NCBI GenBank assembly: GCA_003514385.1
Contig: DOQR01000001.1
Coordinates: forward strand, 1 to 64,000
Direction of reading: 5' to 3'
Length of the DNA: 64,000 nucleotides
Origin: Oscillospiraceae bacterium
GTDB lineage: Bacteria; Bacillota; Clostridia; Oscillospirales; Acutalibacteraceae
Shown here: in pieces, positions 18,055 to 26,195 of the stretch
How positions within the stretch are numbered: the stretch's first letter is position 1
Layout: each line of letters begins with the position of its first letter
Program-made: the position numbers and the translations under genes
Notes under the pieces: generated by a model
What the model saw: only the letters and a program-made list of their open reading frames with translations
Databases searched by the model: none
Told to the model about the DNA's origin: nothing

Positions 18055-19431
18055 ATGAGCGGACGCTTTGATGAGCTTCGCCGGGAATATCCGCAGTTTG
18101 TCTACAGCGGCTATTCAGTCAGCGAACATGAGGATGGGCTGCACTTGAGCTTTGATTTTTCTATCCCCGGTCTGTGCGAATTTCATCCGCAGACGAGGCT
18201 CGACGGAAAAAGTCTTGATATATTCAATTCCCCCGTGTCGGACTATGCGAAGAGAATGGTTTTCTTCATCGGTCTCGCGGAGGCGGTCAGCTACTGGAAA
18301 TGCGCCTGCCCGCCTGTTTTCAGAGTCGAGTGCGGCGAAATGTCCGAGGATGACAAAGCTTTTTTCAAAAAGCTCTGGTTCAACGGACTCGGCGAGTTTT
18401 TCTACCGAAACGGGATAAAGACGGATATAGACTCTTTTGTGCGTATAGACGCGCCGGAGCCGAAAAATATTCCGCAGTGCGAAGATTATGTCTCATCGGG
18501 GATTGAAATAGTCCCCGTCGGCGGCGGCAAGGATTCGGCGGTTACGACCGAGCTTCTGCACCCATTCGGCGATAAGCTGAGATTTTTCACCGTCAACGAC
18601 CAGCCTGCGCGCACCCAGTGCGTTCTCGCGGGCGGCTACAGCGAGGATAAAATAATAAAAATTTACCGCACTATAGACCCCGAATTGCTAAAGCGCAACG
18701 CCGAAGGCTTTTTGAACGGTCACACTCCGTTTTCGTCGGTTGTGGCGTTTATATCAATGTATGCGGGCTTTATCGAGGGCTCAAACGATGTTATTCTCTC
18801 GAACGAGTCGAGCGCTAACGAGTCGAATATCGGCGGAGAGAGCGTCAACCATCAGTATTCAAAGTCGTTCGAGTTCGAGCGCGACTTCGATGAGTTCCGC
18901 CGCCGCAACTTCCCGCAAAGCGCGGTTTATTTCAGTCTCCTGCGCCCGTTCTGCGAGCTTCAGATAGCAAAGCAGTTTTCGCAGTATAAGCAGTATCATC
19001 CGATATTCCGCAGCTGCAACAGAGGGAGCAAGAAAAATATCTGGTGCTGTGAATGTCCGAAGTGCCTGTTCGTTGCGATAATGCTCTCGCCGTTTCTCCC
19101 GCCCGATGAGCTAAACTCAATATTCGGCTGCGATATGCTCGCGAAAACAGAGCTTGAGACCGACTTCGACGGCCTCTGCGGCTTCACGGGGCTCAAGCCC
19201 TTTGAGTGCGTCGGCACGGCGGACGAGGTCGTGCTCGCATTGACGCTGACGGCGGAAAAATACAAAAAATCTGGGCTCGGGATGCCCGCGCTCCTGCGCC
19301 GCTTCTGCGAAAAGAACACTGCCCGCGCGGATTACTCCCTGCTCTCGGGTTTCAACGAAGAGAATCTTATCCCGAAAAAATTTGATGAATGTGTAAAGAG
19401 GATGTTTGAATATGTATCAGCAGCTGATTGA
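18055..19431 (+). CDS. murL: MurL-like UDP-MurNAc-L-Ala-L-Glu epimerase
   Basis: 458 residues. The N-terminus (F-D-E-L-R-R-E-Y-P-Q-F-V-Y-S-G-Y) and overall plan match the MurL family as I remember it. A glycine-rich PP-loop-like motif V-G-G-G-K-D-S (155-161) suggests ATP binding, in line with the ATP need of MurL. Further features are S-N-E-S-S-A-N-E-S (about 247), V-N-H-Q-Y-S-K-S, and a C-C-E-C-P-K-C cluster near 350. MurL inverts the terminal L-Glu of UDP-MurNAc-L-Ala-L-Glu to D-Glu, replacing glutamate racemase. The next gene is a MurD homologue overlapping by 20 bp, as expected for that route. The start at 18055 follows AGAGG. Assignment is from memory, without a search. Confidence 0.78.
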   Translation: MSGRFDELRREYPQFVYSGYSVSEHEDGLHLSFDFSIPGLCEFHPQTRLDGKSLDIFNSPVSDYAKRMVFFIGLAEAVSYWKCACPPVFRVECGEMSEDDKAFFKKLWFNGLGEFFYRNGIKTDIDSFVRIDAPEPKNIPQCEDYVSSGIEIVPVGGGKDSAVTTELLHPFGDKLRFFTVNDQPARTQCVLAGGYSEDKIIKIYRTIDPELLKRNAEGFLNGHTPFSSVVAFISMYAGFIEGSNDVILSNESSANESNIGGESVNHQYSKSFEFERDFDEFRRRNFPQSAVYFSLLRPFCELQIAKQFSQYKQYHPIFRSCNRGSKKNIWCCECPKCLFVAIMLSPFLPPDELNSIFGCDMLAKTELETDFDGLCGFTGLKPFECVGTADEVVLALTLTAEKYKKSGLGMPALLRRFCEKNTARADYSLLSGFNEENLIPKKFDECVKRMFEYVSAAD

Positions 19432-20725
19432 CCATCTGAAAAACAAGCGCATAGTCCTGCTCGGTATGGGGCGCGAGGGTCACTCGACCTATAATTTTAT
19501 CCGCCGCTATCTGCCCGAGCAGAAGCTCATAATCGCGGACGCAAAGCAGGTCGAGCTCGATAATGACCCGAATGTCGAATTTGTCTGCGGGGACGGCTAT
19601 CTCGGCGCGATAGACCGCGCGGATATTGTCATAAAGACCCCCGGCATTCCGCTCCTCCATTTCAAGAGACCGCAGGGCGTTGAGATAACCTGTCAGACCG
19701 ATCTTTTCCTGCGCTTTTCGGGCTTTACCTGCGTCGGCGTGACGGGCACAAAGGGCAAGACGACAACCTCGACTCTCATTTATTCCATGCTCCGCGCCGC
19801 CGGGAAAGAGGCGTGCCTGATAGGCAACATGGGCTATCCCGTTTTTGATAATATCGAGGACTGCGCGGGCGAAATAGCCGTTATCGAGATGTCCTCGCAT
19901 CAGCTGGAGTTCACAACCTGCTCGCCGCATATCGCCGTTTTGACAAATATCTATCCCGAGCACCTCGACCACTACGACAGCTTCGAGTGCTATGTCGGCG
20001 CGAAGCTCAATATAGTCCGCAGCCAAAGCAAGGGCGATACATTTATATATAACGCAGATCAGGGGCTCGACGGCTTCTTCGACCTGAGCAAATATCCGGG
20101 CGAAGCGGTCGGAGTCAGCGTCCATACGCCGGACGCCGAGAAGTACCGCGACATAAACAGCCATCTTCTGGGCGAACACAATATCCAGAACTGCATGTTC
20201 GCCGCCGAGGCCGCGAGACGGCTCGGCGTTTCGGATGAAGATATCATGAAAGCTCTCAAAAATTATGAGGGCATCGAGCACAGAATGGAATATTTCGCGA
20301 CGGTCAAGGGCATAAAATTCGTCAACGACTGCATCGCAACCATTCCCCATTCTGTCATGTGCGCCGTCGAGGCTCTCGGCGATGTTGACACGCTGATTTT
20401 CGGCGGCATGGATCGCGGACTCGACTATTCGGCGTTTGAAAAGGCGCTGGAGAAGAGCAGCATCAGAAATCTCGTCTGCCTGCCCGATACGGGACACAAG
20501 ATCGGCATGCACATGGCGCAGAACGGGAGCGAAAAGAAGATAATTATCTCGGAGGACATGGAGGGCGCAGTGCGCGCGGCGATGAGCGTAACGCGCCCGG
20601 GCTGCACCTGCCTGCTCTCGCCCGCCGCTTCGAGCTACAACAAATATAAGAATTTCGAGGAAAAGGGACGCCATTTCAAGAATATAGTGCGCCGCTATGC
20701 CGAGATGGGCGGGGAGAAAGCATGA
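19412..20725 (+). CDS. murD2: Mur ligase, MurD/MurD2 type
   Basis: 437 residues, the usual MurD length. N-terminal Rossmann-like domain (G-M-G-R-E-G), ATP-binding loop G-T-K-G-K-T-T-T (about 113-120), E-M-S-S-H-Q-L-E-F, N-I-Y-P-E-H-L-D-H-Y-D in the central domain, and the C-terminal ligase domain with F-V-N-D-C-I-A-T and G-G-M-D-R-G. MurD adds D-Glu to UDP-MurNAc-L-Ala; paired with MurL, the MurD2 version adds L-Glu instead. Context favours MurD2, but the amino-acid specificity cannot be read from the sequence. The start overlaps murL; a TTG two codons upstream (19406) is possible. Confidence 0.82.
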   Translation: MYQQLIDHLKNKRIVLLGMGREGHSTYNFIRRYLPEQKLIIADAKQVELDNDPNVEFVCGDGYLGAIDRADIVIKTPGIPLLHFKRPQGVEITCQTDLFLRFSGFTCVGVTGTKGKTTTSTLIYSMLRAAGKEACLIGNMGYPVFDNIEDCAGEIAVIEMSSHQLEFTTCSPHIAVLTNIYPEHLDHYDSFECYVGAKLNIVRSQSKGDTFIYNADQGLDGFFDLSKYPGEAVGVSVHTPDAEKYRDINSHLLGEHNIQNCMFAAEAARRLGVSDEDIMKALKNYEGIEHRMEYFATVKGIKFVNDCIATIPHSVMCAVEALGDVDTLIFGGMDRGLDYSAFEKALEKSSIRNLVCLPDTGHKIGMHMAQNGSEKKIIISEDMEGAVRAAMSVTRPGCTCLLSPAASSYNKYKNFEEKGRHFKNIVRRYAEMGGEKA

Positions 20726-21222
20726 GAGATTTTCTGAGCGAAGAAAAAGGACTCTGCGCCGAGGTTGAATCCCTCTGCATGACCGACCCCGACTCCGCGC
20801 ACGCGCTTATCGACAGCGTGATATCGGACTGCGGCGAAGTGAAATCCGACCGCGCGCAGTCCGCGTCCGTTTCGCGCGTCTGCTGCCGCTTTCTGATGCA
20901 CAGAAAGATGAAGAGCCGCCTTGTTGACACGCTCAAGACGGACGACGATCTGCGAAAAGCGATTTTCGGCGAGCTCAACACATATAAATACAGCCTTGTT
21001 TTCTTGTTCCGCAGGCTTATACGCCTGAACGAAACGGAGCTGACGCAAGAGCTTATGACCCTGCTCGAAAACAACCCCTACCGCGACGACAGCGCAAAAG
21101 ATTACTCCGACCGCTGGTCCCTGCGATTCATAATCGACGAGGCTCTGCGCGCGCCGGACGATTATCTCGATTTAAGCGAAGAGAACAAGAATGTGATAGA
21201 CGAAGCGAGAAAAGGACTGTAA
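20722..21222 (+). CDS. uncharacterised soluble protein coupled to murD2
   Basis: 166 residues, not recognised. Its ATG overlaps the murD2 stop (ATGA), so translation is coupled and it belongs to the murL operon. It is predicted almost entirely helical and charged, with no signal peptide or membrane helix. Features: a Cys-poor acidic N-terminus, S-R-V-C-C-R-F-L-M-H-R-K-M-K near residue 52, N-T-Y-K-Y-S-L-V-F-L-F-R-R-L near 85, and an acidic C-terminus. It could be a partner or regulator of the Glu-adding pair; that rests on position only. Confidence 0.7.
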   Translation: MRDFLSEEKGLCAEVESLCMTDPDSAHALIDSVISDCGEVKSDRAQSASVSRVCCRFLMHRKMKSRLVDTLKTDDDLRKAIFGELNTYKYSLVFLFRRLIRLNETELTQELMTLLENNPYRDDSAKDYSDRWSLRFIIDEALRAPDDYLDLSEENKNVIDEARKGL

Positions 21223-21296
21223 AATCCGATTGTTATCGGCTGCACACTGTGCCGCCGGTAATATTTGCAGCGGCAGGGCGCGTTCCCCAACAACAC

Positions 21297-22199
21297 TCAC
21301 ATCACGCAGGCGAGCACGAGGGTCTCTTCGATGCTCTTATACACACTCTCGAAGTCGCTCAGCGGCAGAGGATTTCTGCCCTTTCCGAGTTCGAATGTGA
21401 ACGACGGAATGCCGAGTGCCTCTATCGTCCAGTCCTTGAACCCCGCGTGTGAGGCAAGCCCCGCGTTCTGCACGAGCGTATAGCCGCTCGCTGCGGCGAA
21501 AATTTTTGCCAGATGCTCGCCGCGCTCCGGCGTGTGCTCCCCGTATTCATAGTATATCTCTTCGCCCTGACTGTGCAGGGCTACAGCTGTTCGCGGCATT
21601 CGCCGCATGCACAGCTGAACGAGGGCGTTCACCTCCGGCTCGGTCTGCGGAGCATATCCGCCGAATCGTCTCGGCGCGGGCGCGGTTATCCCCGCTTCGA
21701 TTTCCAGAGCCTTTGAAAGATCCCACCCGGCGTTGAAGTTGTGGTTGAGATCGACCCCGCGCGCGTTCGCGTTCCATAGGTCACGGCTTTCACTCATAGC
21801 GCGCTCAATGCAGTCTCTGTATTTTCCCGCCGTCTCTGCGCCGTGCAGGGCTATCTCAACCCCGTCGGGGTTGACGCACGGGACAAATATTATTTCCCGC
21901 CGGCTAAGAGCGCCGCCTATGTCGATTCCGCACATGGTCTGCCTGTTTTTTGCGCTCAGGCACAGTCGCTCTGTAAATCTCAGCGTGACGAGTGCCGTCA
22001 GCCGCTCCTGCGCGTGGAAGCACGCCGCTATGAGCACCGGGTTTGCGCTCCTGCCGAATCGCAGGGCGAATATCTTTCTTCCGCAGGCGCTTCGCCCGGC
22101 TATCTCGACTTTTAAAAACGGATATTCCGCCTGGAGCGAGCATACGCTTTCTTTTATATATGCGTAGTCCGGCTCGCCCGGCGTGAAGATATATTTCAA
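21297..22199 (-). CDS. M14-family zinc carboxypeptidase
   Basis: 300 residues. M14 zinc ligands are present in order: C-F-H-A-Q-E (His69-x-x-Glu72 region), N-P-D-G, the substrate-binding N-A-R-G-V-D-L-N-H-N-F, A-L-H-S-Q-G (third ligand His) and the catalytic Glu in F-T-F-E-L-G-K-G near the C-terminus. The closest family is M14C, gamma-D-glutamyl-diamino-acid peptidases that cut peptidoglycan peptides. No signal peptide, so it would act inside the cell on recycled muropeptides (inference) or in spores. It begins with TTG (22199) after GGGGGTGA. It converges with the murL operon. Confidence 0.88.
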   Translation of the reverse strand: MKYIFTPGEPDYAYIKESVCSLQAEYPFLKVEIAGRSACGRKIFALRFGRSANPVLIAACFHAQERLTALVTLRFTERLCLSAKNRQTMCGIDIGGALSRREIIFVPCVNPDGVEIALHGAETAGKYRDCIERAMSESRDLWNANARGVDLNHNFNAGWDLSKALEIEAGITAPAPRRFGGYAPQTEPEVNALVQLCMRRMPRTAVALHSQGEEIYYEYGEHTPERGEHLAKIFAAASGYTLVQNAGLASHAGFKDWTIEALGIPSFTFELGKGRNPLPLSDFESVYKSIEETLVLACVM

Positions 22200-22263
22200 A
22201 AAATCACCCCCGGAAAATAATATTTATTTCCCCGCGGGATAAGACCTGAACGGAGGCTTATAT

Positions 22264-22809
22264 ATGAAGCTCGACGAAAAAACGATTGAAAAAAAGTACA
22301 TCTACAAAGGCAGGATAATCAATGTCCGCACCGACACCGCCGAACTGCCCAACGGCAAGCAGGCTCTGCGTGAAGTCGTGGAGCATCCCGGCGGAGTGAC
22401 AGTCGCCGCGCTGACTGATAACGATGAACTGATGTTTGTGCGGCAGTTCCGATATCCGTATTCCGAAGTCCTGCTCGAACTGCCCGCGGGCAAGCTCGAA
22501 TACGGCGAGGATCCGTTTGAAGCGGGCAAGCGCGAGCTGCGCGAGGAGACGGGAGCCGTGGCGGAGCACTATATCGACCTCGGAAAATTTTATCCCACCC
22601 CGGGCTACTGCGGCGAGATAATCCATATGTATGCGGCGAAGGGGCTGTCCTTCACATCTCTCGACCTCGACGACGATGAGTTTTTGGCGCCCGAAAAGAT
22701 ACCGCTCGAAAAGGCGGTCGAGATGGTCATGAACAACGAGATACGCGACGGCAAAACGCAGACCGCCGTGCTCAAAGTTGCGCAGAAGCGCAGAAAGGGC
22801 GAGATATGA
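22264..22809 (+). CDS. NUDIX hydrolase, ADP-ribose pyrophosphatase type
   Basis: 181 residues. The Nudix box is complete: G-K-L-E-Y-G-E-D-P-F-E-A-G-K-R-E-L-R-E-E then T-G. The flanking E-L-P-A-G and the later Y-P-T-P-G-Y-C sequence are those of ADP-ribose pyrophosphatases (NudF group), which hydrolyse ADP-ribose to AMP and ribose-5-phosphate. First gene of a tightly packed operon (nudix, maf, dehydrogenase) with 4-bp ATGA overlaps. Confidence 0.92.
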   Translation: MKLDEKTIEKKYIYKGRIINVRTDTAELPNGKQALREVVEHPGGVTVAALTDNDELMFVRQFRYPYSEVLLELPAGKLEYGEDPFEAGKRELREETGAVAEHYIDLGKFYPTPGYCGEIIHMYAAKGLSFTSLDLDDDEFLAPEKIPLEKAVEMVMNNEIRDGKTQTAVLKVAQKRRKGEI

Positions 22810-23369
22810 AAATTGTTCTTGCGTCGTCCTCGCCGCGCAGAAAAGAGCTGCTCCAAACGACGGGAATAGATTTTGAGATAGATGTCGAGGGCGTTGACGA
22901 AGTGCCGCAGGGCGACACGCCGGAGGAAAAAGTCTGCTCGATAGCGGCGCAGAAATGCCGCCCGGTGGCGGTGCGCCGACCGAATGACTGCGTGATAGGC
23001 GCGGATACGGTCGTCTCCGTTGACGGTGATATTCTCGGCAAGCCGCACGACAGAGAGGACGCAAAAAATATGCTCCGCCGCCTCTCCGGCAGGGAGCACA
23101 CGGTATATACCGGAGTGTGTATCTCGGCGCACGGAAAAGAAATCGTGTTCAGCGAAGCGACGAAAGTTAAATTTTTTGAGCTTACAGATAAAGAGATAGC
23201 GGACTATGTCCTCAGCGGCGAGCCGATGGACAAAGCCGGAGCCTACGGGATACAGGGGCTCGGCTGCACGCTTGTCGAGGGCATCAGCGGCGACTACTTC
23301 AATGTCGTCGGTCTGCCGGTTGCGCGCGTGGTGCGCGAGATAAAAAAGATAACGGGAGCGAAAAAATGA
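22806..23369 (+). CDS. maf: Maf-family nucleoside triphosphate pyrophosphatase
   Basis: 187 residues. Maf signature at the N-terminus (L-A-S-S-S-P-R-R-K-E-L-L), then G-A-D-T-V-V and the K-P-H-D-R-E-D-A segment, and Y-T-G-V-C for the base pocket. Maf proteins hydrolyse non-canonical dNTP/NTP (dTTP/UTP or methylated nucleotides) to monophosphates; some affect septum formation. The start ATG overlaps the nudix stop. Confidence 0.93.
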   Translation: MKIVLASSSPRRKELLQTTGIDFEIDVEGVDEVPQGDTPEEKVCSIAAQKCRPVAVRRPNDCVIGADTVVSVDGDILGKPHDREDAKNMLRRLSGREHTVYTGVCISAHGKEIVFSEATKVKFFELTDKEIADYVLSGEPMDKAGAYGIQGLGCTLVEGISGDYFNVVGLPVARVVREIKKITGAKK

Positions 23370-24259
23370 AACTGCTTGTAACAGGTGCATTGAGAATAAC
23401 GCCTGAGGAATCGGCGGAGCTTGAAAAGCTCGGCTATGAGATATATTTCATGCCCGATGAGCGGGTCGCCGTGCCGGATAACATACCCTGCGAAGAGATA
23501 GAGGCTATCATCTGCAACGGGTTGTTTCTCTATACCCCTCCGGATAAATTTCCGAAGCTCAGAACCGTTCAGTTGACGAGCGCGGGGCTCGACCGCGTGC
23601 CCATGGACTACATGGACGCCCACGGCATAAAAGTGTTCAACGCCCGCGGGGTCTACAGCGCGCCGATGGCGGAGTTCGCCGTCTGCTCGGTGCTCGGATT
23701 CTATAAGCGGAGCGCATTTTTCTCGGCGGCTCAGTCGGAGCACCGCTGGGAGAAGCACCGCGGACTCGAGGAACTGGGCGGAAAGCGCGTTGTGATAGTC
23801 GGCGCGGGAAGCGTCGGGCGCGCCTGCGCCGACAGGTTCAGGGCGTTCGGCTGCGAGATAATCGGCGTCAACAGAAGAACCGCCGTTGACGGCTTCGATA
23901 AAATATATTCAATAGGTGATATCCGCGCCGCCGTGAGCGCGGGCGATATAGTCATATTCTGTCTGCCGCTGACAAAGGAGACGGAGCATATCGCGAACGC
24001 CGAGCTGTTCTCCGCGATGAAGGACGGGGCGGTCATAGTCAACATATCTCGCGGCGGGATAATCGATACCGACGCACTCATAACCGAGCTCAAGTCCGGA
24101 CGGCTCAGAGCCGCGCTCGACGTGTTCGAGCAGGAGCCGCTGGACGCCGACAGCGAGCTGTGGGATCTCCCGAACGCCGTGATAACTCCGCACAATTCAT
24201 TTGTCGGCGACGGCAACCGCGCAAGGCTCTTTTCATTGATAATAAACAACCTGAAATAA
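23366..24259 (+). CDS. D-2-hydroxyacid dehydrogenase family protein
   Basis: 297 residues. NAD-binding G-A-G-S-V-G-R-A (about 147-154), substrate-binding Arg in N-I-S-R-G-G-I-I-D, catalytic Glu in F-E-Q-E-P-L and catalytic His in T-P-H-N-S-F are all present, so the protein should be active. Members reduce 2-keto acids to D-hydroxy acids or oxidise phosphoglycerate/erythronate. The first 140 residues are too divergent to choose a substrate. It is the third gene of the nudix-maf operon with a 4-bp overlap and is followed by a terminator. Confidence 0.9.
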   Translation: MKLLVTGALRITPEESAELEKLGYEIYFMPDERVAVPDNIPCEEIEAIICNGLFLYTPPDKFPKLRTVQLTSAGLDRVPMDYMDAHGIKVFNARGVYSAPMAEFAVCSVLGFYKRSAFFSAAQSEHRWEKHRGLEELGGKRVVIVGAGSVGRACADRFRAFGCEIIGVNRRTAVDGFDKIYSIGDIRAAVSAGDIVIFCLPLTKETEHIANAELFSAMKDGAVIVNISRGGIIDTDALITELKSGRLRAALDVFEQEPLDADSELWDLPNAVITPHNSFVGDGNRARLFSLIINNLK

Positions 24260-24262
24260 GAC

Positions 24263-24296
24263 TGCCGCCGGGCAATTCAACTCGGCGGCAATTTTT
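24263..24296 (+). terminator. intrinsic terminator of the nudix-maf operon
   Basis: TGCCGCCG / CGGCGGCA stem, 12-base loop, then ATTTTT. Confidence 0.85.
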
Positions 24297-24333
24297 ACAT
24301 ATGCCGAAAAAATTTTGAAGTACATCTTTTTTT

Positions 24334-24885
24334 ATGCTCGTTATTATTGACGAAAGCGCAAAGGAGGTGGTAAAGATAGATCGCGAAGAAAAGTTAAAAG
24401 AGCTCATGGACGGCTACAGCAAGCTCGTCTTCAGCATATGCTACCGACTGACGAACGACTACTTTACCGCTGAGGATCTGACTCAGGAAACTTTCCTGTC
24501 CGCCTATTCCTCGCTCGACCGTTTTGACGGGCGCAACGAGCGCGCGTGGCTGAGCAGGATAGCGACGAACAAGTGCCTCGATCATCTAAAGAGCGCGGCG
24601 TCGAGGACGACGCCCGCCGAGGATGACGAACTGGAGTTCAGAGCCGGCGCCTCACCGGGACTCGAGGACGAATACATGAACGCTCAGCTCGGACGCGATA
24701 TCAGAGCGGCGTGCGAGGCGTTGAGAGAACCCTACCGCAGCGTGGCGGTCGAGTATTTCTGCGAGGACATGCCGCTGTCAAAGATAGCCGAGCGAACGGG
24801 CGAACCGCTGAAAACCGTCCAGACCCGGGCATACAGAGCAAAGAAAATGCTCAGAGAAAATCTAAAGGAGGTCATACTGCAATGA
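24334..24885 (+). CDS. ECF-type RNA polymerase sigma factor
   Basis: Up to 183 residues. Region 2 is clear (Y-R-L-T-N-D-Y-F-T-A-E-D-L-T-Q-E-T-F, then W-L-S-R-I-A-T-N-K-C-L-D-H-L), as is region 4 (L-R-E-P-Y-R-S-V-A-V-E-Y-F and a helix-turn-helix at M-P-L-S-K-I-A-E-R-T-G). The downstream gene, overlapping by 4 bp, is a zinc-finger anti-sigma factor. The start is uncertain: the ATG at 24334 has no ribosome site, while a strong AAAGGAGG at 24360-24367 lies inside the frame with only a GTG (24367) or ATA (24376) near it. The operon ends in vanY, so envelope stress is a plausible signal. Confidence 0.88.
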   Translation: MLVIIDESAKEVVKIDREEKLKELMDGYSKLVFSICYRLTNDYFTAEDLTQETFLSAYSSLDRFDGRNERAWLSRIATNKCLDHLKSAASRTTPAEDDELEFRAGASPGLEDEYMNAQLGRDIRAACEALREPYRSVAVEYFCEDMPLSKIAERTGEPLKTVQTRAYRAKKMLRENLKEVILQ

Positions 24886-25328
24886 CACACGCAGACGATA
24901 AAAAATTAACGCTCCTGCTGCGCGGCAGCTTGAGCGAGAGCGAAAAAGCAAAAGTCATGGAGCACATCGCCGAATGCGACGAGTGCGCCGACCGTATGGC
25001 CTGCTTGACGCTCGACATGGCAGCTGTCGACCCGCCCGCCGGCATGAGCGAGGATATCCTCGCCGCCGCCGCAAGGGAGAACACCCGCGAGAAGCGCAGG
25101 CAGGATAACCTGCTGATGTATTCCGTGAGAGTGGTCGCGGGAATATGCGCGGCACTCGTGATGATATTCTCCGGCGCTTTCAAGCACATATCGAAGATAA
25201 ATGATATAGATATGTCGAAGCTGAACGACAAGAGCCGCTCGATAAGCCAATCTATCGACGAGAGCTTCAGCGAATTCAAACAGAAAATCTCTGACTTAGG
25301 AGGAAATAATAATGAACAAAAAGAATAA
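24882..25328 (+). CDS. zinc-finger anti-sigma factor
   Basis: 148 residues. The N-terminal zf-HC2 motif H-I-A-E-C-D-E-C is that of ZAS-type anti-sigma factors, which bind and hold ECF sigma factors at the membrane. One membrane helix (about 86-104: V-V-A-G-I-C-A-A-L-V-M-I) is followed by a short, charged, coiled-coil-like outer part rich in Ser, Asp and Lys. It overlaps the sigma gene by 4 bp with AAAGGAGGT before its ATG. Signal release would need cleavage or conformational change; no protease gene is adjacent. Confidence 0.87.
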   Translation: MTHADDKKLTLLLRGSLSESEKAKVMEHIAECDECADRMACLTLDMAAVDPPAGMSEDILAAAARENTREKRRQDNLLMYSVRVVAGICAALVMIFSGAFKHISKINDIDMSKLNDKSRSISQSIDESFSEFKQKISDLGGNNNEQKE

Positions 25329-25875
25329 GATACTCTTTTTCCTGTTTTCGCTCATTCCGGGCGCCGCGCATATGTATATAGGTCTCGTCAAGCGCGGACT
25401 TGTTATAATGCTCGCGCTCGTCGCGGGAGCGGGACTCGCCATGATGGCCGACACCCCGGCGTTTCTGCTCGTGCTTCCGGTGCTGTGGTTCTACAGCTTC
25501 TTCGACGCATGGAACAAATATCATCTGCCCGAGGATAAGCTGGCAAAGGTTCAGGACGACTTCCTGTTCTTCTTGAACGCCATGCCCGAAAATGTTCGCT
25601 CTGATCCGCGTTTTAAGAAAGTTGCCTCCGCAAATGTTTTAAAGGTCGGCGGCATTGTCGCGATAATAGCCGGAGCCTATCTTATCTGGGATCAGATAAT
25701 AGTCAGAGTTCTTATCCGACTGCTCAGCGATACGGGCGCCGAGATCCTGAGCCAAATTTCCTATAAGCTTCCGCAGGTAGCCGTCGCCGTCATACTGATA
25801 GTTGTGGGAATAAAGCTCATCTCGCACAAGAAGCGTGAACTGGAGAGAAAGAATAACGAAGAGGAGGACAAATAA
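25312..25875 (+). CDS. membrane protein with TM2-like N-terminus
   Basis: 187 residues, four hydrophobic segments. The start resembles TM2/small hairpin membrane proteins (S-L-I-P-G-A-A-H-M-Y-I-G then a short G-L-V-I-M helix), then a soluble linker of about 45 residues, and two more helices (about 107-125 and 150-165) before a very charged C-terminus ending E-E-E-D-K. Its ATG overlaps the anti-sigma gene by 17 bp. Function unknown; it is conserved beside ECF operons of this kind only as far as I can infer from the operon structure. Confidence 0.8.
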   Translation: MNKKNKILFFLFSLIPGAAHMYIGLVKRGLVIMLALVAGAGLAMMADTPAFLLVLPVLWFYSFFDAWNKYHLPEDKLAKVQDDFLFFLNAMPENVRSDPRFKKVASANVLKVGGIVAIIAGAYLIWDQIIVRVLIRLLSDTGAEILSQISYKLPQVAVAVILIVVGIKLISHKKRELERKNNEEEDK

Positions 25876-25876
25876 T

Positions 25877-26182
25877 ATGGCGGCAAAACGCGTAGGCTCG
25901 GTGACATTCGGTCTGACTCTCGTCGTTTTCGGCGTGATGTTTTTACTCAGCGCATTTATTAAGAGCTTCAACTACCTCGATGTAATAAAATTCTGGCCTG
26001 TTATCTTTATATCTCTCGGCATTGAGATGCTCGTGCATGCGTTTTCAAAAGATGCGGAAAAGGCGAAGCTCGATGTCCCCTCGTGCATCATGACCTGCGT
26101 GCTCATGCTCTTTTCAATGTGCCTTGCCGGCGCACAGTATGCGATGACGGAGCTTGTTCCCTATATTCAGGCGCACGCATAA
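25877..26182 (+). CDS. small LiaI/LiaF-like membrane protein
   Basis: 101 residues with three hydrophobic stretches. The F-W-P-V-I-F-I-S-L-G-I-E-M-L motif is typical of DUF5668 and the LiaF N-terminal membrane region, which occur in envelope-stress operons. GAGGAGG precedes the ATG at 25877, one base after the preceding stop. Part of the sigma/anti-sigma/vanY operon; the role is inferred from the family and context. Confidence 0.8.
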   Translation: MAAKRVGSVTFGLTLVVFGVMFLLSAFIKSFNYLDVIKFWPVIFISLGIEMLVHAFSKDAEKAKLDVPSCIMTCVLMLFSMCLAGAQYAMTELVPYIQAHA

Positions 26183-26195
26183 AAGAGGTGACGGA

